Shown: positions 1 through 5,456, counted from the first letter of the stretch. The stretch is DNA of 6,366 nt from JAITWT01 sp964439605 (GCA_964439605.1 CAYTPC010000149.1:1-6366), one strand, 5' to 3'. The notes: generated by a model from the letters alone, not told the origin. Program-made: numbers and translations.

Positions 1-184
1 GCACCAGCGCCCCCTTTGCCTCCAATTGCGGGCGCAAGTCTTCTCGAAGAAAGGTGGATTTGCCAGTGCGCCGTGGGGCGGCCAGGAACAGGCCGGAGGC
101 ATAGCCCGAAGTGGGGCTGGCTTGCAGCACCATGGCGGCGATGGCTTCAGCGACTTTGGGGCGGTGGAAGACGTCGGAGCTCAT
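1..184 (-). CDS. P-loop (AAA-type) ATPase, N-terminal part, cut by the left edge
   Basis: The first 61 residues of a minus-strand protein are present; the rest lies beyond position 1. A Walker A motif is plain at residues 36-44 (APRRTGKST), preceded by a hydrophobic strand (GLFLA) and followed by a helix (FLREDLRPQLEAKGA), the usual start of a P-loop NTPase core. The short N-terminal leader (SSDVFHRPKVAEAIAAMVL) before the P-loop resembles that of single-domain AAA/ORC-like ATPases of proteobacteria, often annotated only as ATP-binding protein. Function is not known, and Walker B, sensor and any C-terminal domain are not visible. The ATG at 184 is the only sensible start. No clear Shine-Dalgarno sequence precedes it, and the upstream region turns sharply AT-rich. 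The gene points away from the window, with a 286-base spacer separating it from the nucleotidyltransferase gene. An ATP-binding fold is likely; its role is open. Confidence 0.72.
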   Translation of the reverse strand, partial: MSSDVFHRPKVAEAIAAMVLQASPTSGYASGLFLAAPRRTGKSTFLREDLRPQLEAKGALV

Positions 185-205
185 GGGTTGTTCGTTGGTT
201 GCCGG

Positions 206-244
206 GTTATATTTAATTATATTTTTGATTCATATAATTATCTA
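206..244 (-). promoter_or_regulatory. AT-rich putative promoter and dyad operator of the ATPase gene
   Basis: The bases before the ATPase start are strikingly AT-rich against a GC-rich background. On the minus strand a perfect TATAAT lies at 221-216, about 30 bases before the ATG, with a weaker TATAAC at 211-206. No good -35 hexamer is found at the expected distance (TAGATA at 244-239). A perfect inverted repeat, TAATTATAT at 214-222 and ATATAATTA at 232-240 with a 9-base spacer, overlaps the candidate -10. This suggests a repressor or autoregulator site, or alternatively a small hairpin. Promoter assignment is inference; the dyad itself is seen directly. Confidence 0.4.
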
Positions 245-271
245 TGGTTCAGGCTGGCCTTGCGCTATGCA

Positions 272-310
272 CCCCCCTCTCCCCTGCCCTTCTCCCCAAG
301 GTGAGAGGGG
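272..310. repeat. Imperfect palindromic repeat, CCCCTCTC / GAGAGGGG
   Basis: The arms CCCCTCTC (274-281) and GAGAGGGG (303-310) are perfectly complementary. Inside the loop a second short pairing, CCTT (288-291) with AAGG (298-301), can form. C/T-rich elements ending in this way recur as intergenic repeats in many Beta- and Gammaproteobacteria. It lies in the spacer between the ATPase and nucleotidyltransferase genes and codes for nothing. It could fold into an RNA hairpin, but it lacks the following T-tract of an intrinsic terminator on the minus strand. Confidence 0.55.
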
Positions 311-354
311 AAAGCAGTTTTTGTTTAGTTGATTACAGCACCGTCTTTGTTCGT

Positions 355-429
355 GTCATTCCGCGCGAAGTCGCGGAATCCATGCGGCGTCTGGATTCTG
401 CGACTTCGCTTCGCTCCGCTCAGAATGAC
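355..429. repeat. Interspersed palindromic repeat (REP/MITE-like), long hairpin
   Basis: The unit starts with GTCATTC (355-361) and ends with GAATGAC (423-429). In its core, positions 366-382 pair with 392-408 over 17 bases with one mismatch (G opposite T, tolerated in RNA), around a 9-base loop. The 3' half carries extra CTTCGCTTCGCTCCGCT sequence, so the hairpin is asymmetric. Units opening with CATTCCGCG and closing with CAGAATGAC are a familiar type of short interspersed repeat in bacterial genomes. It lies 42 bases downstream of the nucleotidyltransferase stop, where it may block 3' exonucleases or contribute to transcript termination. No transposase is attached. Confidence 0.7.
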
Positions 430-470
430 GATGGAGCGGGTGATACGTAAATACCTGAACGAAAAATGCC

Positions 471-1178
471 CTAGTCATCAGAACGATCCGCATCCATATC
501 GCACACCCTGTCGAAAATCACGATCGAAAGGTGCGAGCAAGCGGCTTTGACGGCTTGCCAGTCGTGCCAGCGAAGATCAAGGTTCTTGTATTCGCTGAGT
601 TCGGTTTCTTCCAAGTCGTAGGGCAGCGCGTTGGCAAGCTGCACTTGCAACTGCTGTAATGGCGATTCACCATTGTTCTGCTGGTAAAGCCAATCAAACG
701 ATTGCAACGCATGAGCAACCTTCTCATCGCCCATGTGATCGGCCAAGGCCACAAAGTCAAGGTAGTCCCGCGTGGCATTGCGCTTGAGGATCAGCACGCC
801 CTTGATACGCAGAATCTCGCCTTCGGTCGGAACGGTAATGCGTGCACCATGGTAGTCCACAACTGTCGTTTCCAGTGGTTCGTCTCGGATAAGCTGGCGA
901 ACGCCGGTTTCGATGCCGTCGAGACTGCCAAGGATTTGCACGGGGCGCTGTACGCGAGCCGTTTTCCAGCCAGCAACCGACTCAAGCTCGGCCAGCACTT
1001 CATCGAAACGATGGCGCAGATCGGTCAGCACATGGTCGGCATCACGCGAGAAGCGATGCTCGGCATGGATTGCTGAGGCAGTTCCTCCGACCAGCACGGC
1101 ATCCGGCAGGATCCGCTGGAGTCGTGCGGCGGAGGACAAGACCAGTTCCCAGTCAGGCAGTGCGGTGTTCTTCGGCAT
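471..1178 (-). CDS. AbiEii/AbiGii-like nucleotidyltransferase (possible toxin)
   Basis: A 235-residue soluble protein with the marks of a minimal nucleotidyltransferase. Residues 28-51 hold a VLVGGTASAIHA strand-GG-helix followed by SRDADHV, where D46 and D48 fit the metal-binding DxD pair. Residues 121-142 hold a basic stretch (LRIKGVLILKR) and then TRDYLDFVAL, matching the K...RDxxD region of AbiEii-type enzymes. AbiEii proteins are toxins of type IV toxin-antitoxin or abortive-infection pairs; some relatives such as MenT transfer nucleotides to tRNA. Whether this one is toxic is inference. It is preceded by a 92-residue protein whose gene overlaps its start by 26 bases, implying translational coupling. 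Base composition is lower in GC than the AtuA gene (32 of 60 bases G/C at 601-660, against 45 of 60 at 2701-2760), which hints at separate ancestry. The C-terminal ~25 residues are acidic and probably not part of the core fold. ATG at 1178, stop TAG at 471-473. Confidence 0.8.
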   Translation of the reverse strand: MPKNTALPDWELVLSSAARLQRILPDAVLVGGTASAIHAEHRFSRDADHVLTDLRHRFDEVLAELESVAGWKTARVQRPVQILGSLDGIETGVRQLIRDEPLETTVVDYHGARITVPTEGEILRIKGVLILKRNATRDYLDFVALADHMGDEKVAHALQSFDWLYQQNNGESPLQQLQVQLANALPYDLEETELSEYKNLDLRWHDWQAVKAACSHLSIVIFDRVCDMDADRSDD

Positions 1179-1431
1179 AGCGCATCCAGAAGTGGTGGCG
1201 TTGCGCGTAGGGATCGGAGACGTAAGGGCGGCAAATGCGCTCCACCTTGTCCAGCAGGGAACGGTCGGACAATGCCGCCCGGCGCAGTTCAGCCCAGTCC
1301 CGCCACCGCCCGCGCGAGATCACGTCGTCGATGGCGGCGAGGCTGAAGCGTTCATGGTTGAGGTGGCGATGAAGCATGGCGAACAACACACTTTTACGAT
1401 TGTCGATGATTGCATACTGCACGACCGTCAC
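1153..1431 (-). CDS. Small conserved protein, partner of the nucleotidyltransferase (candidate antitoxin)
   Basis: I do not recognise a named domain. The reading frame gives 92 residues, soluble and charged, with a likely helical N-terminal half (RKSVLFAMLHRHL), a central block DDVISRGRWRDWAELRRAAL and an aromatic C-terminus (YVSDPYAQRHHFWMRYAEEH). Such small proteins are, from memory, found directly before nucleotidyltransferases of this type in other Burkholderiales. The stop lies inside the nucleotidyltransferase gene (26-base overlap), so the two are probably co-translated. A role as cognate antitoxin is inference; it does not look like the winged-helix AbiEi antitoxins. The start is uncertain. 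GTG at 1431 has GGGAA eight bases upstream and follows the AtuA stop by 2 bases. TTG at 1437, GTG at 1422 and ATG at 1377 are alternatives in the same frame, and the ATG would give about 74 residues. Confidence 0.65.
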   Translation of the reverse strand: MTVVQYAIIDNRKSVLFAMLHRHLNHERFSLAAIDDVISRGRWRDWAELRRAALSDRSLLDKVERICRPYVSDPYAQRHHFWMRYAEEHRTA

Positions 1432-1433
1432 GC

Positions 1434-3269
1434 TCAAAGTTCCCGCGCCAGCGATTCGGGTACTTGCACGGGCATGTCGAGCAAGATCTGCCCGAAGCCC
1501 TTGCCCAGGGGATCGAAGCGCGGAGAAGCGGGGCCGCCGCCGGCAAGGGCGTCGTACAGCACGAAGTTGATCGCGCTGATGCCGGGCAGGTGAAAGCGTT
1601 CGACACGGCCGTGCGCGAGGTGGGCGAAATGGCGCTGCACGGCTTCGGGGGTCAGGCGCTGCCACAGCAAGGGCAGCCATTCGGGGCGGCGCGCGATGAC
1701 GCCGATGTTTTCCTGGTTGCCCTTGTCGCCGCTGCGCGCCCAGGCGAGCTTGATGAGCGGCACTTCGACCAGCGCCTGGCCGGGCGGATCGCTCCACGCG
1801 GCCGGGGGCGGCAGCGCCGGCGCTTCGGCGGCATCGGCAGCAGCAGTGACGCCCGCGGGCGCTTCAACCGCCAGGCGTTCATCGCCGATCACGACCCGCG
1901 CCGGCGCACGGGCCTTGTCGAGCAGGAAAGAAAAGGGCTTGATCAACGGCGAAGGCGAAGGCCGGCCGCTCGATGCGCCGGTGGTGCCGGGCGACCATGA
2001 AGTGCCGGCCGGCGCGATTTCGCGCGCGAAGATTTCAAGGGGCTTTTTCATCGGGTGTTCAACCACCACGCGCAGCATGGCTTCGCGCGTGTCGCCGGTG
2101 CGCGCGTGCGCGCCGTAAAGGGTTTCGGCGCCGAGCAGTTCGATGTAGGTGGCGCTGTAATCGGGCAGGCCCATCGCGGCAAGGATTTCGCGCGTGCGCT
2201 CGATGATCGCCTCGCCGGTGCGCCGCGCCTTGGCGGCCGCGTCGATGCCGACGATGACGGTCGAGCCTGCGCAGCGCCATCCATCGAGCTGCGTGGCCGA
2301 GACTTTGTAGCTCGTGGTGGGCGCGCGGCCGCGCGCGCCGCTGACGCGCACGTGGGTGTCGTCAAGCTGCTCGATGCTGACCTGGCGGAAATCGCAGCGC
2401 ACGTCGGGCAGCAGGTAGTCGGCCGGGTTGCCGATTTCGTAGAGCAGTTGCTCGGCCACGCAAGCGCGGCGGATCAGGCCGCCGGTGCCGGGCGCTTTGC
2501 TCAGGACGAAGCTGCCGTCTTCGGCGCATTCGATGATCGGGTAGCCGATGTGCGGCCAATCGGGCACTTCGCGCCAGTCGGTGAACAGGCCGCCGGTGGC
2601 CTGGCAACCGCATTCGATGATGTGGCCCGCGAGGCTGCCGCCGGCGAGGCAGTCGTATTGCCCGGGCGCCCAGTTGAATTCGTGCATCAGCGCGCCGAGG
2701 GTGACGGCGCTGTCGACGCAGCGCCCGGTGATGACGATGTCAGCGCCGGCCGCGAGCGCGCACGCGATCGGCAGCGCGCCGAAGTAGGCGCTGGCGCTGA
2801 GCACCTGCTCGGGCAGCGGCTCGCCGGTGAACATGTCGCGCGTGCCGGCCTGGCGCAGCGCGGGCATGAGCGCGCTCACGTCGTCGCCTTCGACGACGGC
2901 GATGCGCGGCTCCAGCCCCATGCTCCGCGCGAGCGCGCGCAATGCCTCGGCGCAACCGCCGGGGTTGATGCCGCCGGCGTTGGCGATGACTTTGATGCCG
3001 CGACGCATGACTTCGGGCAGCACCTGCTTCATCGCGCTGTCGACGAAATCGGTGGCATAGCCCATTTCGGGTTTCTTGGCGCGCGCGGCGGCCAGGATCG
3101 CCATCGTGGTTTCGGCCAGGTAGTCGAACACCAGGTAGTCGATCAGGCCCGAGTTCACGAGTTGCGGCGCGGCGACCATGCTGTCGCCCCAGAAGCCGCT
3201 GGCGCCGCCGATGCGGACCGTGCGGGCGGAGGTGCTTGAAGTGCTGGAAGAGCTGGAGGTGGTGTTCAT
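1434..3269 (-). CDS. AtuA-family acyclic terpene utilisation protein with fused C-terminal AtuA-like domain
   Basis: A 611-residue cytoplasmic protein. Residues ~17-455 match the AtuA family (formerly DUF1446): the opening VRIGGASGFWGDS, then YLVFDYLAETTMAIL (46-60), VIANAGGINPGGCAEAL (94-110), DIVITGRCVDSAVTLG (177-192), AGHIIECGCQATGG (214-227), KAPGTGG (258-264) and LLGAETLYG (378-386). A Pro/Ala-rich linker (~470-497) leads to a second domain (~500-606) with IKLAWARSGDKGNQENIGVIAR, the hallmark of the AtuA-like ferredoxin-fold domain, sometimes a separate gene. AtuA belongs to the citronellol/geraniol cluster of Pseudomonas, but its reaction is not settled. The acyl-CoA ligase gene just upstream suggests a role in CoA-thioester catabolism of a branched or terpenoid acid. 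Its ATG overlaps the ligase stop (ATGA, 4 bases), fixing the start. Residues 4-14 are a Ser/Thr run upstream of the fold and probably disordered. No signal peptide or membrane segment is seen. Confidence 0.88.
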   Translation of the reverse strand: MNTTSSSSSTSSTSARTVRIGGASGFWGDSMVAAPQLVNSGLIDYLVFDYLAETTMAILAAARAKKPEMGYATDFVDSAMKQVLPEVMRRGIKVIANAGGINPGGCAEALRALARSMGLEPRIAVVEGDDVSALMPALRQAGTRDMFTGEPLPEQVLSASAYFGALPIACALAAGADIVITGRCVDSAVTLGALMHEFNWAPGQYDCLAGGSLAGHIIECGCQATGGLFTDWREVPDWPHIGYPIIECAEDGSFVLSKAPGTGGLIRRACVAEQLLYEIGNPADYLLPDVRCDFRQVSIEQLDDTHVRVSGARGRAPTTSYKVSATQLDGWRCAGSTVIVGIDAAAKARRTGEAIIERTREILAAMGLPDYSATYIELLGAETLYGAHARTGDTREAMLRVVVEHPMKKPLEIFAREIAPAGTSWSPGTTGASSGRPSPSPLIKPFSFLLDKARAPARVVIGDERLAVEAPAGVTAAADAAEAPALPPPAAWSDPPGQALVEVPLIKLAWARSGDKGNQENIGVIARRPEWLPLLWQRLTPEAVQRHFAHLAHGRVERFHLPGISAINFVLYDALAGGGPASPRFDPLGKGFGQILLDMPVQVPESLAREL

Positions 3270-4864
3270 CGGGTGTAGTGCGTGCGTAGGTTTTCGCGAA
3301 TCATGTGCTTCTGAATCTTGCCGGTGCCGGTGCGCGGAAGGTCATCGGCGAAGACGATCGACTTGGGCACCTTGAAGCCCGCGAGCCGTTCGTGGCAATA
3401 GGCGATCAGCGCGGCTTCATCGACCGTGGCGCCGGGCTTGCGGACCACGACGCCGGTGATGGCTTCGCCCCAGTGCTCGTGCGGCGCGCCGACGGCCACC
3501 GCTTCGGCGACGCCGGGGTGGCCGAGCAGGCAGCGTTCGACCTCGATCGAGGCGACGTTTTCACCGCCGGTTTTGATCACGTCTTTGGTGCGGTCTTTGA
3601 ACCAGATCGCGCCGTCTTCATCGATGTGCGCCACGTCGCCGCTGTGAAACCAGCCGTGGCGCAGGCAGTGGCGGCTGGCCTCGGGCTGGTTGAGGTAGCC
3701 GTTCATCACGTGCGGGCCGCGGTAGACCAGTTCGCCGGTTTCGCCGCGCGGCAGCAAGTTGCCCTGCTCGTCCATGATGGCCACGCGCGTCATGACGGTG
3801 GCGGTGCCCCAGGTGGCGGCCTTGCTCCACTGGTGCTCCGGGCGCTGCATGCACGAAGCGGGGGTGAACTCGGTCTGGCCCGAGCCGAGCACGACGTCGG
3901 CGTTGGGGAACATGGCGTGAATGCCGTGCAGGCGCTCTTCAGACATGGGCGCCATCGCGTACATGGCGCGCCGCATCGATTCGAAGCGGCGCCCTTGCAG
4001 CGCGGGGTCGTCGAGCAGCAGGCCGTGCATCATCGGCAGCAGCACGACGATCTGGATTTGCTCGGCATCGAAGAGCTCGCAGATTCGCGGGCCGTCGAAG
4101 CTTTTCATGAGCACGAGTTTTCCGCCGCAAAGAAGCAGCGGCAGCGCGACGGAGTTGAGCATCGCGCAGTGAAACAGCGGCAGCACGATGAGCCCGGCAT
4201 AACCCGGCGCGCCCTGGAGCGACAGCGCGTTGGACAGCGCCGCGATCGTGACCGCCAGGTGGCTGGTGAGCACGCCTTTGGGCTGCGCGGTGGTGCCGCT
4301 GGTGTAGAGCAGTTGAACCGGGTCGCGGTCGCGCACCAGCACTTCGAGCGGATCGGTGCTGCCCTGCCCCACCAGGGTGCGGAAATCGTGCGGGCCGGGG
4401 GGCATGCCGTTGTCAGGCTCGATCCAGTAGCGGTGCGCCAATTCGGGCGGAGCCTGGGCGAGCACGCCGTCGGCCAATGCCGAGAGGGCGCGCTCGGCGA
4501 TGAGCACGCGCGCCTTGGCGTCACCCAAGCACCAGGCGATTTCGTCCGGGCGCAGGCCCAGGTTGACCGGGGCGCACACGAGGCCGGCACGCGCGCAGGC
4601 AAAGTAAGTCAAGAGCAGTTCGACGCCGTTGCGCGCCATAACCGCAACGACCTCTTGCGCGCGCAGGCCCAGGCCGAGCAGCGCGTGGCCGAGCTGGGTT
4701 GCCTCGCGGTCGAGCTGCGCGTAGCTGATGCGGCGCGCGCCGTCAACCACGGCCGTTGCGTGCGGGTGCAGTTCGGCGGTGCGCGTGAGGATGTCGCCGA
4801 CGCATACGCGCTCGACGAGGTTGGCCTGCAATTCGAAGGATTGTTCCGCGGCGTGCGTGCTCAT
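3266..4864 (-). CDS. AMP-forming acyl-CoA ligase (ANL superfamily)
   Basis: Activates a carboxylic acid to its CoA thioester through an acyl-adenylate; substrate unknown. Residue numbers here count from the longer possible start at 4879. The ANL motifs are complete: the P-loop-like YTSGTTAQPKG (192-202), GSGQTE (332-337), GELVYRGPHVMNGYL (382-396), HSGD (412-415) whose Asp binds the ribose, the hinge KDRTKDVIKTGGENV (428-442), and PRTGTGKIQK (515-524) with the catalytic lysine K521. About 530 residues is normal. It resembles fatty-acid or carnitine-type CoA ligases (FadD/CaiC-like) rather than acetyl-CoA synthetases. Two in-frame starts exist. The ATG at 4864 is preceded at 8 bases by GGAGA (4877-4873); the ATG at 4879 has only a weak AAAGAG, so 4864 is preferred. 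Its stop overlaps the AtuA start, so it heads a metabolic operon, most plausibly supplying the CoA ester handled with AtuA. A substrate of terpenoid type is inference. Confidence 0.9.
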   Translation of the reverse strand: MSTHAAEQSFELQANLVERVCVGDILTRTAELHPHATAVVDGARRISYAQLDREATQLGHALLGLGLRAQEVVAVMARNGVELLLTYFACARAGLVCAPVNLGLRPDEIAWCLGDAKARVLIAERALSALADGVLAQAPPELAHRYWIEPDNGMPPGPHDFRTLVGQGSTDPLEVLVRDRDPVQLLYTSGTTAQPKGVLTSHLAVTIAALSNALSLQGAPGYAGLIVLPLFHCAMLNSVALPLLLCGGKLVLMKSFDGPRICELFDAEQIQIVVLLPMMHGLLLDDPALQGRRFESMRRAMYAMAPMSEERLHGIHAMFPNADVVLGSGQTEFTPASCMQRPEHQWSKAATWGTATVMTRVAIMDEQGNLLPRGETGELVYRGPHVMNGYLNQPEASRHCLRHGWFHSGDVAHIDEDGAIWFKDRTKDVIKTGGENVASIEVERCLLGHPGVAEAVAVGAPHEHWGEAITGVVVRKPGATVDEAALIAYCHERLAGFKVPKSIVFADDLPRTGTGKIQKHMIRENLRTHYTR

Positions 4865-5092
4865 CGTGGGTGTCTCCATAGGCTCTTTCAGGGTTATTTG
4901 TAAAGAGAGTCTCTGAGGATGTGCTGAGGGTCTCCGATGGCCGGCGCGGGATTGGCCGTTGCCATTGGCCCGTGGGGATCGTCAACACGTTCTTCGTGCG
5001 CCTTGGTGGTGATGGCCGGAAGGCGCCCGGCGCCACCGAATCTGCCAAAACCCTGGGCTGGCGTCTTGCGCGAATTGGCTGTGCAGCCACAG
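4865..5092 (-). promoter_or_regulatory. Non-coding leader of the ligase/AtuA operon
   Basis: No convincing gene is found here; open frames on both strands have no recognisable protein. The region must hold the operon promoter unless transcription comes from further upstream. A weak -35-like TTGACG lies on the minus strand at 4986-4981, without a good -10. Small symmetric elements are visible: CTCTTT (4883-4888) with AAAGAG (4902-4907), AGAGA-G-TCTCT (4904-4914), a direct repeat ATTGGCC (4951-4957 and 4964-4970), and TGGCTG-TG-CAGCCA (5076-5089) abutting the IS end. The first two could be a regulator site close to the ligase start, but none is strong. Confidence 0.3.
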
Positions 5093-5336
5093 TAGTGTCC
5101 GGTTAAACGTCTCGAGCCGACTGAAAAAGCAAGCGTTGGTGCGGTCTGCAGGCCGATTTTGTTTGGTGTCGATTTGAACTTTGCCGTCCATGATTTGCGT
5201 AGATTCCCGGGGTTGACATCCCCGAGGAGCGCACTTGAACGTTGGCAAAACCCTGTTCGCCCAAATCATGGAGTTCATGCCATGGACCAGCTTCACACGC
5301 ATCGTGCAGCACTACCGCGGCAACGCTGGTGTGCGC
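5093..5336 (+). mobile_element. Truncated left end of an IS4-family-like insertion sequence
   Basis: The sequence TAGTGTCCGGTTAAA at 5093-5107 resembles a terminal repeat seen, from memory, in IS4-type elements, and it is followed 128 bases later by the start of a transposase of that kind. The leader holds a stem-loop, CGGGG (5208-5212) and CCCCG (5220-5224) around TTGACAT, which adjoins the transposase ribosome binding site GAGGAG (5224-5229). Homology to the transposase stops after codon 34 (5334-5336), and no matching right end is seen in the window, so only a fragment remains. The right boundary is set from protein similarity by eye and may be off by a few bases. Confidence 0.6.
5235..5336 (+). 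pseudogene. IS4-family transposase fragment (DUF4372-like N-terminus)
   Basis: A TTG start at 5235 lies 5 bases after a strong Shine-Dalgarno GAGGAG (5224-5229). The frame gives residues 1-34, including GKTLFAQIMEFMPWTSFTRIV and YRGNAGVR. This is the conserved beginning of IS4-family transposases that carry the DUF4372 N-terminal domain, which normally run to several hundred residues with a DDE catalytic core. Here the similarity ends at codon 34. The frame then continues through 18 unrelated codons to a TGA at 5391-5393. No DDE domain remains, so the fragment is inactive. It is the only plus-strand coding trace in the window, and it marks the junction between the metabolic operon and the immunity locus. 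Confidence 0.65.
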
Positions 5337-5375
5337 ATCCCTTGGGCGGTTCGGGCGTGTCTTGGATATCGTCAT
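5337..5375 (-). pseudogene. Start of a minus-strand gene cut off by the IS remnant
   Basis: On the minus strand an ATG at 5375 follows GAGG (5386-5383) by 7 bases, a good ribosome binding site. Thirteen codons (MTISKTRPNRPRD) are readable before the sequence meets the transposase fragment at 5336, after which the frame is antisense to the IS and meaningless. The position, 81 bases after the stop of the immunity-like gene and in the same direction, suggests the next gene of that locus, whose body was lost or moved when the IS junction formed. The product cannot be named. The ribosome binding site and start are seen; that this was a real gene is inference. Confidence 0.35.
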
Positions 5376-5431
5376 GGGGTGACCTCGCGGTGATCTTTGG
5401 AAGCCTGCGCGCGCAGTCGCGCGGTCACCCC
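5376..5431. repeat. Inverted repeat GGGGTGACC / GGTCACCCC
   Basis: Arms at 5376-5384 and 5423-5431 are perfectly complementary over 9 bases, and pairing resumes over CGCG after one mismatch. Between them sit a TGCGCGCGCA palindrome (5406-5415) and a small GCGCG-CAGT-CGCGC hairpin (5409-5422). The repeat lies between the immunity-like gene stop and the next minus-strand start. It could be a transcript hairpin, a regulator site or a recombination scar. There is no T-tract on the minus strand, so a classical terminator is unlikely. Confidence 0.45.
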
Positions 5432-5456
5432 CGTGGAAGACAGCGGCTTTTTCTTT

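Noticed and set aside
272..429. CRISPR-like array from the repeats in the left spacer
   Set aside because: The two palindromes are different sequences, not regularly spaced direct repeats, and no spacers or cas genes are present.
355..429. Intrinsic terminator of the nucleotidyltransferase gene
   Set aside because: A strong hairpin exists, but no T-tract follows on the minus strand; it is better described as an interspersed repeat with a possible secondary role.
913..1593. Plus-strand open frame spanning the nucleotidyltransferase cassette
   Set aside because: It is antisense to two better-supported genes, with no motif or ribosome binding site.
1432..1797. N-terminal extension of the small partner gene up to an ATG at 1797
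   Set aside because: The added residues are Arg/Pro/Ala-rich shadow sequence of the AtuA C-terminal domain in another frame; the protein-like part begins near 1431.
2055..3239. Long plus-strand open frame of 394 codons opposite the AtuA gene
   Set aside because: It mirrors the GC-rich codon pattern of the real gene, is dominated by Ala/Gly/Arg/Asp/His, and shows no domain; it is an antisense shadow.
3305..4903. Long plus-strand open frame of 532 codons opposite the ligase gene
   Set aside because: The minus strand carries all ANL motifs in order. The plus frame has low-complexity Ala/Arg/His/Gln composition and no recognisable fold.
4743..5090. Minus-strand 115-codon frame covering the leader upstream of the ligase
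   Set aside because: It has no recognisable domain, overlaps the ligase start in another frame, and has Arg/Pro-rich shadow composition.
5103..5375. Full 90-codon minus-strand frame starting at the 5375 ATG
   Set aside because: After codon 13 the frame is only antisense to the transposase fragment and IS leader; only the first codons are credible.
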